From Dietzia cinnamea NBRC 102147 (lineage in GTDB: Bacteria; Actinomycetota; Actinomycetes; Mycobacteriales; Mycobacteriaceae): 57,361 nt of DNA. Made by a program: the position numbers and the translations under genes. The DNA lies in contig NZ_BCSW01000020.1 in the NCBI RefSeq assembly GCF_001571065.1, positions 1-57,361 of the forward strand, written 5' to 3'. Shown here piece by piece: positions 1 through 8,286 of this stretch. Within the stretch, counting starts at the first letter, position 1; every line of letters starts with the position of its first letter. The notes under the pieces were generated by a model. That model was not told the origin of the DNA. It searched no databases and worked only from the letters and a program-made list of their open reading frames with translations.

Positions 1-1257
1 TCCGCCGGCGGTGGGGTCTGTGTGGTTGAAGGGGCGGACGTGGTCGATGTCGCAGGCGTCGGCGGGGACGGAGCAGCCGGGGTGGCGGCAGGTGCCGTCG
101 CGTAGGCGGATGCGGTGGGCCAGTCGGTCGCTGATGCGGTAGCGGTGGGCGTGGTGGGGGTTGTCTGTGGCGCCGGGCGCGGTGTCGGGCACGGTGATGG
201 TCGCGCCGGTGCTGCGGGTGAGTAGTTCGATGAGGGCGTCGATGGTGGCCGGGCCGCCTCGGGGGAGGTAGACCTCGGGTTCGCCGTCGGGGCCGGGGGG
301 TGCGAGCACGGTGATGGTGGGGCGGATCTGGGTGGCCGGCGGGCGGTGACCGGCGCCCGCGGCAGTGCCTGCGCCCGCGCTCGTACCCGCGCCCCTGCGT
401 GCGTCTATGTCGGTGTCGGTGTCGGGGTGGCCGAGGAGGGCGGCGACGAGGGCGTCGGCGCGTAGTTCGTCCATGCTGCGGATGGTGTCGGTGTCGAGGG
501 TGTGGGCGCCGTGGCGGCGGGTGGTCTCGACGCGGGTGCGGGTGTCGCGGTGGCGTTGGTCGGTGGCCCTGGTCTGCAGCAGGGTGTGGATGGCGAAGGC
601 TTCGGTGGCGGTGAGGTGGGCGGTGAGGTCGGCCATGCCGTCTGGGCCGCGGCGCAGGGTGACGCGGCGTTCGCGGACCGCGGCGGTGCGGCGCAGGCGT
701 ACGCCGTGGGGGTCGTGGGCGGCGATGATGCGGTCGGTGCGGGACAGGATCGCGTCGCGTCCGGGGCGCCTGCCGGCGGCGAGGGCGGCCAGGAGCCAGT
801 CGATGACCTCGCGGTGAACGGCGTCGCGGTGCAGTGAGTCCACGGTGCGCATGTGGCGTGCGAGCAGGGTGGCGGTGGCTTCGTCGAGGTGGCCGGTGTC
901 CATGGCCTCGACGAGACCGGGGAACTTGGTGACCAGGGTGATGGCCAGGGTGAGCAGGCTGCGGGCGCGGTTGTGGTGCACGCCGTAGGCGGCGACGATC
1001 TCACTTGTGGCGATGGTCAGCGGGTCGATGACGGCGTGTTCGGGGCGTTGGTCCAGGCCGGGGCCGTAGCCGGCGGCGATGTCGCGCAGTTCCTGTTCCT
1101 CGCGGCAGGTGGCCCACAGGTCGTGGCAGGCGCGCAGTCGGGCAGCGGCCGCGCGATTCTCGGCGTGCAGTGCCGCCAGGGCTGCGGAGCTGGCGGCGGT
1201 GACGGCGGGACTGCCGGCCACCGCTCCGGCATCATCCCCGGTAGTCGTCTCCCGCAT
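1..1257 (-). CDS. DUF222 / HNH endonuclease (13E12 repeat family), 3' end cut by window
   Basis: The frame is open from an ATG at 1257 to the window edge (419 codons, C-terminus missing). The N-terminal two-thirds is an Ala/Arg-rich helical DUF222 region. The last visible residues are the start of an HNH nuclease: a run reading RLRDGTCRHPGCSVPADAC, then DIDHVRPF, with the Cys pair and Asp-His typical of the fold. The rest of the HNH (second zinc Cys pair and final His) lies outside the window. An RBS-like GAGGGGG sits about 6 nt before the ATG. Family members occur in many copies in actinobacterial genomes and are usually annotated as HNH endonucleases of unknown role. A LexA-like box lies upstream. 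Family assignment is firm; biological role is unknown. Confidence 0.9.
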   Translation of the reverse strand, partial: MRETTTGDDAGAVAGSPAVTAASSAALAALHAENRAAAARLRACHDLWATCREEQELRDIAAGYGPGLDQRPEHAVIDPLTIATSEIVAAYGVHHNRARSLLTLAITLVTKFPGLVEAMDTGHLDEATATLLARHMRTVDSLHRDAVHREVIDWLLAALAAGRRPGRDAILSRTDRIIAAHDPHGVRLRRTAAVRERRVTLRRGPDGMADLTAHLTATEAFAIHTLLQTRATDQRHRDTRTRVETTRRHGAHTLDTDTIRSMDELRADALVAALLGHPDTDTDIDARRGAGTSAGAGTAAGAGHRPPATQIRPTITVLAPPGPDGEPEVYLPRGGPATIDALIELLTRSTGATITVPDTAPGATDNPHHAHRYRISDRLAHRIRLRDGTCRHPGCSVPADACDIDHVRPFNHTDPTAGG

Positions 1258-1294
1258 GTGCACCCCCTCGGGCGGGCGAGTGCCGCACCCCGTA

Positions 1295-1310
1295 TCGCTC
1301 GTGTGTTCGA
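1295..1310. promoter_or_regulatory. candidate LexA (SOS) box
   Basis: The 16-mer TCGCTCGTGTGTTCGA matches 10 of the 12 fixed positions of the actinobacterial SOS box TCGAAC-N4-GTTCGA, with a perfect right half. It lies 38 bp upstream of the DUF222/HNH start, in the gap to the divergent membrane-protein gene. REP13E12-family genes of M. tuberculosis are known to carry LexA boxes, which supports the reading. The two mismatches in the left half keep it a candidate. Confidence 0.5.
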
Positions 1311-1397
1311 TTGAGGGAACACTAGCAAGGGGGTCCGACATGAGGCTCTCAACTGGGAAGACCGGCGACCGGCGCTGGTCGGTGGGAGGGTGAGACC

Positions 1398-1970
1398 GTG
1401 TTGGACACGGGTGCCGTCGTCTCGGTGAGTTGGTGGGCGATCATCCCGCTCATCGTCGTCGGCTCGGTGCTCCACTTCGTCTACGACTGGAGCGGGCACA
1501 ACCGGGTCGTGGCCGTGTTCGCCGCGGTCAACGAGAGTTACTGGGAGCACATCAAGATCGCCGCCTGGCCGACCATGGTGTTGTACGCGGCCCTCTTCGT
1601 GCTCGGCGGCGCCTCGCAGCCGTCTTTCGTGCCCGCGGCCACTGTCGCCCTCTATTCGATCCCGGTGACGATGATCGGGGTGGTCTTCGTCTACAAGGCC
1701 GTCGCAGGTCGCAATGTGCTGTGGGTGGACATCGCCGTGTTCGGCCTGTGCATTGCGCTCGCCCAGGTGATCTTCGTGTGCCTGCTCAGCGGACTGGAGG
1801 CGGACGTCCTCGTCGTCGTCCTCTCGGTTTTCTACCTGGTGGGCATCGTCGCCGCCTACGTGGTGTTCACCCTGAGGCCCCCCGCCGAACCCGACGTCTT
1901 TATCGATCCCATCACATACAGATACGGGGTCGAGGGGTACGCCGACTACGAGGCCGCACCCGGGGACTGA
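1398..1970 (+). CDS. DUF6512-like integral membrane protein
   Basis: This 190-residue protein has about six hydrophobic segments (near residues 8-24, 55-70, 80-98, 107-122, 125-140 and 143-160). The first loop is polar and conserved-looking (HFVYDWSGHN, then NESYWEHIK), as in DUF6512-type proteins. A GTG start at 1398 is preceded by GGGAGGG. The C-terminal tail is acidic and cytosolic-looking. No catalytic motif is recognised and no function can be assigned. It is divergent from the DUF222/HNH gene and convergent with the acyl-CoA dehydrogenase; a hairpin follows the stop. Confidence 0.7.
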   Translation: MLDTGAVVSVSWWAIIPLIVVGSVLHFVYDWSGHNRVVAVFAAVNESYWEHIKIAAWPTMVLYAALFVLGGASQPSFVPAATVALYSIPVTMIGVVFVYKAVAGRNVLWVDIAVFGLCIALAQVIFVCLLSGLEADVLVVVLSVFYLVGIVAAYVVFTLRPPAEPDVFIDPITYRYGVEGYADYEAAPGD

Positions 1971-1996
1971 CGGGCAGAGGGAGTCCGTCGGACGAC

Positions 1997-2031
1997 TCGG
2001 GCCCCGTCCGCGGGGGGCGGACGGGGCCCGA
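1997..2031. terminator. GC-rich hairpin between convergent genes
   Basis: A 15-bp perfect stem (1997-2011 with 2017-2031) closes a 5-nt G loop. It lies between the membrane-protein gene stop and the acyl-CoA dehydrogenase stop, so it probably ends both transcripts. There is no T tract, as is common in high-GC actinobacteria. Confidence 0.75.
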
Positions 2032-2054
2032 CGGAGCCAGGGGGGTCGTGGGAC

Positions 2055-3212
2055 CTACAGGCCCATGTCCTTGGCGATGATGGACTTCATGACCTCGTTG
2101 GTGCCACCGTAGATGCGGTTGACGCGGTTGTCCGAGTACAGGCGGGCGATCGGATACTCGTTCATGAAGCCGTAGCCGCCGTGCAGCTGGAGGCAACGGT
2201 CGATGACCTCGGCGGCGACCTCGGTGCAGAACAGCTTGGCCGAGGCCGCCTCGGCGGCGGTGAGCTCGCCCTCGTCCAGCGCCTCGAGGGCGCGGTCCGC
2301 GACGGCCTGCGCGGCGTCGACCTTGGCCTGGCACGCGGCCAGCTCGAACTTGGTGTTCTGGAACGAGGCCACCTCCTTGCCGAAGACCGTGCGCTGCTGC
2401 GTGTACTCCTTGGCGAACCGCACGGCGGCCGCGGCCTGGGCGTACGCACCGTAGGCGATGCCCCAGCGCTCGGACGGCAGGTTCTGCCCGAGGTAGTAGA
2501 AGCCGCGGTTCTCTTCGCCGAGCAGGTCCTCGACCGGGACCTTGACGTCGGTGAAGGACAGCTCGGCTGTGTCGGAGGTCTTGAGTCCGACCTTGTCGAG
2601 CTTGCGGCCCACCGCGTAGCCCTCGAGCTTGGTGTCGACGGCGAGCAGCGAGATGCCGAAGCGGCGGTCGTCCTCACGCGGGGGAGCGGTACGGCAGGCC
2701 ACGATCACGCGGTCGGCGTGGACGCCGCCGGTGATGAACGTCTTGGCACCGTTGAGAACGTAGTGGGTGCCGTCCTCCGAGAGCTTGGCGGTGCTCTTCA
2801 TGCCGGCCAGGTCCGACCCGGTGCCGGGCTCGGTCATGGCCAGCGCCCACATCTCCTCGCCCGAGACGAACTTGGGCAGGTAGCGCTGCTTCTGCTCCTC
2901 GGTCGCCAGGGCCTTGATGTAGGGGAGCCCGAGCAGTACGTGGACACCCGAGCCGCCGAAGTCCACGCCGGCGCGGGCGGTCTCCTCGGACTGGATGGCC
3001 TCGAACTTGTGGGAATTGATCCCCGCGCCGCCGTACTCCTCGTCGACGTTGATGCCGAACAGGCCGAGGTCGGCGAGCTTGTAGTAGAACTCACGCGGGA
3101 CGATGCCGGCCTCGAACCACTCCTGGAAGTGGGGGGTCACCTCGGACTCGATGAAGTCACGGAGGGTCTGGCGGAAGGCCTCGTGGTCTTCGTTGAACAC
3201 AGTGCGGCGCAA
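2055..3212 (-). CDS. acyl-CoA dehydrogenase, LCAD/IVD-type
   Basis: This 385-residue, full-length acyl-CoA dehydrogenase is an FAD enzyme that introduces the alpha-beta double bond into acyl-CoA. The signature MTEPGTGSDL is at about 126-135 and the FAD-binding LHGGYGF is near the C-terminus. At the position of the MCAD catalytic Glu (YEGT) it has YGGTNE. The probable base is instead Glu248 in LPSERW, the helix-G position used by long-chain and isovaleryl-CoA dehydrogenases. The TTG start at 3212 follows GGAAAGG at a 7-nt distance. No partner beta-oxidation gene is adjacent. A palindrome upstream (3292-3305) may be the binding site of a TetR-type fatty-acid regulator. The exact acyl substrate is not predictable. 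Confidence 0.93.
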   Translation of the reverse strand: MRRTVFNEDHEAFRQTLRDFIESEVTPHFQEWFEAGIVPREFYYKLADLGLFGINVDEEYGGAGINSHKFEAIQSEETARAGVDFGGSGVHVLLGLPYIKALATEEQKQRYLPKFVSGEEMWALAMTEPGTGSDLAGMKSTAKLSEDGTHYVLNGAKTFITGGVHADRVIVACRTAPPREDDRRFGISLLAVDTKLEGYAVGRKLDKVGLKTSDTAELSFTDVKVPVEDLLGEENRGFYYLGQNLPSERWGIAYGAYAQAAAAVRFAKEYTQQRTVFGKEVASFQNTKFELAACQAKVDAAQAVADRALEALDEGELTAAEAASAKLFCTEVAAEVIDRCLQLHGGYGFMNEYPIARLYSDNRVNRIYGGTNEVMKSIIAKDMGL

Positions 3213-3291
3213 GGGCGTGCCTTTCCGTTGGACGTTCTGCTCCGGTGGCAGGCCACCGTGGAGGGGAGCGGAGCGTCGGGTTGGTGTACTC

Positions 3292-3305
3292 CTACTGGTG
3301 AGTAG
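3292..3305. promoter_or_regulatory. candidate operator (CTACT-N4-AGTAG) upstream of acyl-CoA dehydrogenase
   Basis: CTACTGGTGAGTAG is a palindrome with 5-bp arms, with a further TACTC just left of it. It lies about 80 bp upstream of the acyl-CoA dehydrogenase start. TACT-N-AGTA palindromes of this kind are bound by TetR-family regulators of fatty-acid and sterol genes in actinobacteria. The regulator itself is not in the window. Confidence 0.4.
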
Positions 3306-3360
3306 CCTACAAGAATTCGAACTCTCTGACCCGTCCGCCGGCCCATCCGACGCCGCGACG

Positions 3361-3900
3361 TCACCCCGTCGGCGGAGTGAATTCCAGGCCGTCGTCGGCG
3401 ATCAGCCTGATCGGCCCGGTCACCTCACGTCCGGTGACCCGCTCGCCACGCTGGGTCACCGCCACCACGCCCTCCTCGCGGAGGTCGAACGCGACCTCCC
3501 GGGCGACGGGCATGAGGTCGCGCCAATGATCCCCACCCGCCACCCGGGCCGCATCCGACGGGCAGATCGACCCCTGGCCGCGCGAGCGCAGGAGCGTCCT
3601 GATCGTCGCGGCCAGTCGATCGCGTGTCCCCTCCCGGGTGGGTGCCCACCACGGGTCGCCGCGCTCACCGAGCGCGACCTTGGCGTCGTGCACCATCACC
3701 CGGGCGGCATCGCCTTCGGTCTTGACCAGCCGGCGACCGGTCATCAGTGCCCGGACGAGCTCCGAGCGGAGCTTATCGGGGATGGACGGATCCGTCGCGC
3801 GCCACCGCCGGCCCCCGACCACGATGTGTCGACCGTCCTCGGTGTGCTCCACGCCGGCGCCGGTGCTGTCGTCTCGATCGGTCACACCCAGATCCTGCAC
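3361..3900 (-). CDS. DUF3253 domain protein
   Basis: This 179-residue protein has a C-terminal winged-helix-like DUF3253 domain (about residues 95-175), including the stretch around ICPSDAARVAGGDHWRDLM and REVAFDLREEGVV. An N-terminal motif (GRRWRATDPSIPD ... VALGERGDPWW) is seen in mycobacterial proteins sometimes mislabelled biopolymer transporter Tol. The frame stays open far upstream, antisense to the KstD-like gene. The GTG at 3900 is chosen because AAGGAGG lies 8 nt before it; a second in-frame GTG at 3885 lacks an RBS. Function is unknown; a nucleic-acid-binding role is an inference from the fold. It is divergent from the flavoprotein gene. Confidence 0.8.
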   Translation of the reverse strand: MQDLGVTDRDDSTGAGVEHTEDGRHIVVGGRRWRATDPSIPDKLRSELVRALMTGRRLVKTEGDAARVMVHDAKVALGERGDPWWAPTREGTRDRLAATIRTLLRSRGQGSICPSDAARVAGGDHWRDLMPVAREVAFDLREEGVVAVTQRGERVTGREVTGPIRLIADDGLEFTPPTG

Positions 3901-4020
3901 CGCCTCCCCCTCCTTCCCCACCGATCGGCGATCGAGGGTGTCGCACACCGCGCCGGTGTTAGGGTCACGGCAGGAACTGGAACGTGTTCCACCAGAGCTG
4001 GATGATGATGAGGGGCTGCC

Positions 4021-5589
4021 GTGACGGCGCAGGACAACACATTCGACGCGGAATTCGACGTGGTGGTCGTGGGGTCGGGGGTGGCAGCCCTCTTCGGTGC
4101 CGCGACCGCCGCCGCCCGGGGTCTGTCGACCTGCCTGATCGAGAAGACCGACCGCTTCGGGGGGACCTCCGCGTACTCCGGCGGCGCCGTGTGGCTCCCT
4201 GGAAACTCCGTCCTCGCCCGGGACGGGGTCGAGGACTCCGTCGAGCGGGGGCGCACCTACTTCCGCGCCGTGGTGGGGGACCGCACCGCCGCCGACGTCC
4301 AGGACGCGTTCCTCAACACCGGGCCGCAGGTCGTCGAGTTCCTGCAGGACGAGCTGGGCATCCCGACCCGCTTCCAGGCCTTCCCCGACTACTTCGACGC
4401 CCCGGGGCGCCAGGAACTCGGCCGGAGCATCTACCCCAAGCCCATCAAGGGCGAGGAGGTCGGCGACCGGGCGACCGACATCCGTCCGCCGGTTCCGGCT
4501 GACCAGTTCGGCGCGGACGAGGACACCACGAAGCTCGAGGGCGGCAGGGCCTGGGTGGCGCGACTCGTACTCGCACTCGACGCGATGGGCACCGCGGAGA
4601 CCCGACTGAACACCGCCGCCGAGGAACTGGTCCGTGACGACGACGGACGTGTCGTCGGGGTGGTCGTGAACGGTGCCTCCGGCCGGCAGGTGCTGGGCGC
4701 ACGCCGTGGGGTACTGGTCGCCGCCGGCGGTTTCGAACGGTCGGCGGACCTCCGCCGCCGCTGGCAGGACATGCCCACCGCCGACTGGTCCTCGTCGCAC
4801 CCCGCCACGGGCTCGGGAGACGCCGTCCGCATGTTCGAGCAGGTCGGCGCGGAGCTGGACCTGCTCGACCAGTCCTGGTGGTGCCCCGCCACGCTGTTCC
4901 CCAACGGGCACGCCGCTTTCACCCTGGGCTTCCGCTCCGGGATCATCGTCGACGGCACCGGCCGGCGATTCGCCAACGAACTGCTGCCGTACGACCAGAT
5001 GGGGCGCAAGATGCACGCCCGCATGGCCGACGGGGCCGGTGACGACTTCTGGCTGGTGTTCGACGACGCCGAGGCCGGCGGCTACCCGGCCATCTGTATC
5101 CCCGCACCCGAGCCCGACGCGTTGCGCGGTGCCGGCCTGTGGCACACCGCGGGATCCGTCGAGGAACTGGCCGAGGCCACCGGACTCGATCCCGCCGCGT
5201 TGCGCGAGAGCGTGGACCGGTTCAACGGCTTCGCCGAGCGGGGCCGCGACGCCGACTTCGCCCGCGGGGAGGACCCGTACGGTCGCTTTTTCCTGGGTGC
5301 CTCCACGGCCGAGCAGTGCCTGCGTCCCGTGGGCGGGGACCGACTCCACGCCGTCCGCCTGGTCCTCGGTGACCTCGGCACCAAGGGCGGTGCGGTGATC
5401 GACGCGAACGGCGCCGCGCTCGACGCGGACGGACGTCCCATCCCGGGTCTCTACGCCGCCGGCAACTCGTCCGCGTCGGTGTCCGGGGAGGCCTACCCCG
5501 GGCCGGGCGTCCCGCTCGGCTCCGGGATGACGATGGCGTTCCGCGCCGTGGCCGACATGGCCGGGGAGCCGCTGCAGATCGCGCCCTGA
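4021..5589 (+). CDS. 3-ketosteroid delta(1)-dehydrogenase-like FAD-binding protein
   Basis: This 522-residue protein belongs to the succinate-dehydrogenase/KstD flavoprotein family. The dinucleotide motif GSGVAA is at 18-23, followed by an FAD ribose-binding EK at about 41. The C-terminal AYPGPGVPLGSG contains Tyr492 and Gly496, matching the catalytic Tyr-PGP-Gly of KstD enzymes, which remove C1/C2 hydrogens from 3-ketosteroids. Other Tyr residues (for example in FPDYFDAPG) could be the second catalytic Tyr. The GTG start at 4021 is preceded by GAGGGG. No other sterol-catabolic gene is near, so a different 3-keto substrate is possible. Confidence 0.85.
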   Translation: MTAQDNTFDAEFDVVVVGSGVAALFGAATAAARGLSTCLIEKTDRFGGTSAYSGGAVWLPGNSVLARDGVEDSVERGRTYFRAVVGDRTAADVQDAFLNTGPQVVEFLQDELGIPTRFQAFPDYFDAPGRQELGRSIYPKPIKGEEVGDRATDIRPPVPADQFGADEDTTKLEGGRAWVARLVLALDAMGTAETRLNTAAEELVRDDDGRVVGVVVNGASGRQVLGARRGVLVAAGGFERSADLRRRWQDMPTADWSSSHPATGSGDAVRMFEQVGAELDLLDQSWWCPATLFPNGHAAFTLGFRSGIIVDGTGRRFANELLPYDQMGRKMHARMADGAGDDFWLVFDDAEAGGYPAICIPAPEPDALRGAGLWHTAGSVEELAEATGLDPAALRESVDRFNGFAERGRDADFARGEDPYGRFFLGASTAEQCLRPVGGDRLHAVRLVLGDLGTKGGAVIDANGAALDADGRPIPGLYAAGNSSASVSGEAYPGPGVPLGSGMTMAFRAVADMAGEPLQIAP

Positions 5590-5621
5590 ATCGGGACGCG
5601 GGGGCGAGTCGCGCGGGCGGG

Positions 5622-5647
5622 CCGCGGGGGCCGGCCGGCCCCCGCGG
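5622..5647. terminator. 26-bp perfect palindrome between convergent genes
   Basis: A 26-bp GC-only perfect palindrome lies 33 bp after the KstD-like stop and 39 bp from the stop of the facing helicase gene. It is the likely bidirectional terminator. Confidence 0.65.
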
Positions 5648-5686
5648 GGCTGCTCTCCGCGGCCGCCGAGCCGGGTCCGGCCAGCG

Positions 5687-8191
5687 TCAGCGGCCGGCCC
5701 AGCGGAGGAAGTCAGCGACCGGGATGACCGGCGTACCCCACCGCTGGGCGGCCCGTGACTTGGTCGACTGGCTGCCCGGTTCGGCGATCACCAGCGCGTC
5801 GCAGCGGGACTTGGTCACCGCGGACACCAGTTCGAGGCCGCGTCGGCGAGCCATGCCCTCCATCTCGTTCCGAGCCACCACCGTACCGTCCCGGTCGAGG
5901 GCACTGCCGCTGAAGCACACGCGCGCCCCGGGGCGCAGCACCTCGGCCACGTCGACCGCCGGCGCGGCCTCCAGCCCGCGCGTGAGATCCGAGCCCACCA
6001 CCTCGGAGGCCAGCCGAAGCCTGTCGAGCAGTGCAGCGGTCATCGGCACCCGCTGCGCGGCGCGACGGATCTGGTCGGCCACGAGCCCGCGCGCCCCGAC
6101 CACGAGGTCGCGGTCGCCGGTGTTGACCACCTCGTCGTCGTCGCCAGCACCCGGGTGGCCACCGCGGTGCGGTGGGTCGAGTAGTGCCGCCGACACCTCC
6201 GCGCTGATGCGCAGCATCGCCGACAACTGGGGGAGTGACGCCGGGGAAGGTGGGTGGACGTCGCCGTCGCGGGTGAGAAGGTACCCGCCCCGCGCCGGCT
6301 CCGCCGGACCCACCGCGCCCGGGCCGGCCTCGTCGCCGTGCGGGTCGACCCGCTGCGACCCGGCGCCGACCACATCGAACACCCCGGCGCCGGCCTCGTC
6401 GAGCCACAGCCGGTCCCGGACTTCGAGAGCGACCCGCGCACGGCGGATCGCCGAGCCGGCCCGATGACGCGCACGCTCGCCGGGGATGAGCGCGCCGGAG
6501 GGGATATCCACCCCGAGCGGCATCGCCACCGGGCTGCCCAGACGCTCGAGCTCCGAGTCGAGACACTCCAACGTGGCGTCCAGGTTCACGCCTATCGGCG
6601 TGTAGCCGTCCACGAGCGGTGCGATCAACGCCCACGCCTCGGGCAAGGTCGGCGCGAGCAGCACGTCGGAGGCGGAGATCCCGTAGTCCGCCCGCGCCTG
6701 GCCCAGATCGCGCTGCGGATTGACCAGCGTGGTCACCGCGCTACCGTCCGGGAACACCACCGCGAGCTCCACCGGCCGCGGACGGGAACGGGCGCTGTCG
6801 CCCCCGACGGTGAGCGCCGCGACAGCACAATAGCGGTGGCCGTGGACATCTCCCTCGGGGTCGCGGAGGAACCGGAGGATCCGGCGGTCGGTTCTGAGGT
6901 CCCCCGGCCTGACCGGCCGGGTGAGGACGAGACCGTCCAGGGACCGCGACCGGCTCAACGCGACGTACAACTGGCCGGGCGCGAAGGTGCCGCCGCCGAG
7001 ATCCACGATGAGCCTGTCCAGCGTCTGACCCTGGCTCTTGTGGATGGTGATGGCCCAGGCGAGGGTGAACGGCAGCTGCCTGAAGGAGCCGATGACCTCG
7101 TGGCGGACCGCGCCGTTGGAGCCGTCGGGTCGGGTGACGTCCCAGGTGTGTGGGACGACCTCGGCCACCTCCCCATCGGAGAATCCGACGACGACGACGG
7201 GTCCGTCCTCGCCCCGCCCCTCCCGTCTCCCCGGCGACGCGTCGAGCACACTTCCGATAGAGCCGTTGACCCAGCGGTCCGCCGGGTCGTTGGTGAGCAT
7301 CATGACCTGGGCACCGACCTTGTACACGAGCTTCGCCTCGTTCGGGGGCTCGAACCCGGTGAGGTCGCCGGTGACGGCCGCCTCCGTCGTCAGCTCCGCC
7401 CCGAGAAGACGGTCGAGACGTCGGCGATTGTGGGCGGCGGCCATCCGGTTGGTGGTCGTCAGTGTCAGCCACGGCGCGTCGTCCGGAGGCGTGAAGGCCG
7501 GGTCGGTCCGTGAGTTGAGCCGCTCCAGCGCGGTGCCGACGAGCGTGCCCTCGCGGATCGAGTTGAGGATGGCGGTCAGTTCCGGGTCGCCGGACTGTCG
7601 GAAGACGCGGGTGAGATCGACGGTGGGGAAGCGGCCGCGGTCGAAGCGCTCGGCGGAGAAGAAGTAGGGGGTCGTGTACGCCGCGTCGAAGTCGGGTCGC
7701 TCGGCGTCGGTGACGACCGGTGGGAGTTGGAAGAGATCGCCCACCAGGACGAGCTGGACGCCGCCGAACGGCCTCGTGGGGTCCGGACCGAATCGCTCGA
7801 GGGCGATCGCCATCATGTCGAACAGGTCGGCGCGGATCATCGACGCCTCGTCCACGATCAGTGTGCGGACGCCGGCGAGGGCCCCGGCGAAGCGCCCCGG
7901 GCGGTACGAGGAACCGCGGACGTGGTCGACGGTGGACCCGGGGTGGAAGCCGAACAGTCGGTGGATCGTGTAGCCGCCCACGTTGAGTGCGGCGATGCCG
8001 GTCGGGGCGGCGACCAGGGTGGGGCGGCGCGTCTCCGACAGGAAGCGACGGATGAGGGTCGACTTACCGGTGCCCGCCTTGCCCGTGAGGAAGAGGTCGT
8101 GCCCCCCGTGGAGGAGTTCGAGGGCGTGGTCGAACTCATCGGTGAGCACGATCGCACCGTCCGCTCCGGACGAGTGTGACTGCTCGATCAT
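5687..8191 (-). CDS. Pif1/RecD2-like helicase fused to degenerate exonuclease fold and C-terminal BRCT
   Basis: This 834-residue protein has three parts. Residues 15-430 are an SF1 helicase of the Pif1/RecD type: Walker A GKAGTGKS at 37-44, Walker B DEAS at 114-117, GDLFQLPP, then the late motifs ITIHKSQGQT and YVALSRS. Residues of about 455-570 resemble a DnaQ/RNase H exonuclease (VTTLVNPQRD ... YGISASDV ... GVNLDATLECLDSELERLG) but lack the DxE and HNxxFD acids, so this part is probably inactive. The last 80 residues form a BRCT-like domain (RVCFSGSALDRDG ... VTKSRCDALVIAEP). The ATG start has a poorly spaced RBS (AGGA adjacent), so the start is uncertain. A role in DNA repair or replication is inferred. 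Confidence 0.85.
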   Translation of the reverse strand: MIEQSHSSGADGAIVLTDEFDHALELLHGGHDLFLTGKAGTGKSTLIRRFLSETRRPTLVAAPTGIAALNVGGYTIHRLFGFHPGSTVDHVRGSSYRPGRFAGALAGVRTLIVDEASMIRADLFDMMAIALERFGPDPTRPFGGVQLVLVGDLFQLPPVVTDAERPDFDAAYTTPYFFSAERFDRGRFPTVDLTRVFRQSGDPELTAILNSIREGTLVGTALERLNSRTDPAFTPPDDAPWLTLTTTNRMAAAHNRRRLDRLLGAELTTEAAVTGDLTGFEPPNEAKLVYKVGAQVMMLTNDPADRWVNGSIGSVLDASPGRREGRGEDGPVVVVGFSDGEVAEVVPHTWDVTRPDGSNGAVRHEVIGSFRQLPFTLAWAITIHKSQGQTLDRLIVDLGGGTFAPGQLYVALSRSRSLDGLVLTRPVRPGDLRTDRRILRFLRDPEGDVHGHRYCAVAALTVGGDSARSRPRPVELAVVFPDGSAVTTLVNPQRDLGQARADYGISASDVLLAPTLPEAWALIAPLVDGYTPIGVNLDATLECLDSELERLGSPVAMPLGVDIPSGALIPGERARHRAGSAIRRARVALEVRDRLWLDEAGAGVFDVVGAGSQRVDPHGDEAGPGAVGPAEPARGGYLLTRDGDVHPPSPASLPQLSAMLRISAEVSAALLDPPHRGGHPGAGDDDEVVNTGDRDLVVGARGLVADQIRRAAQRVPMTAALLDRLRLASEVVGSDLTRGLEAAPAVDVAEVLRPGARVCFSGSALDRDGTVVARNEMEGMARRRGLELVSAVTKSRCDALVIAEPGSQSTKSRAAQRWGTPVIPVADFLRWAGR

Positions 8192-8224
8192 TCCTGTCCC
8201 GCGGGTCGAGGGTGTGGTGGACGA

Positions 8225-8272
8225 CGACCGCGGGCCGGACCTCCTCGGAGAAGGAGATCCGGCCCGCGGTCG
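8225..8272 (-). terminator. terminator of ctaE-qcrCAB operon
   Basis: A 15-bp perfect stem (8225-8239 with 8258-8272) encloses a further 5-bp stem (8241-8245 with 8252-8256). It starts 15 bp after the qcrB stop and ends before the helicase start, so it most likely closes the respiratory operon. Confidence 0.85.
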
Positions 8273-8286
8273 GGTGCAGTCGGGGA

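Noticed and set aside
1-1257. HNH gene as an intein, homing endonuclease or part of an IS element
   Set aside because: No flanking inverted or target-site repeats and no host gene interrupted; DUF222/HNH proteins are free-standing.
3361-5349. 662-codon minus-strand reading frame running through the KstD-like gene into the DUF3253 gene
   Set aside because: Only the last 180 codons carry recognisable family sequence and an RBS (GTG 3900); the rest is antisense to a well-supported flavoprotein gene and is a high-GC shadow.
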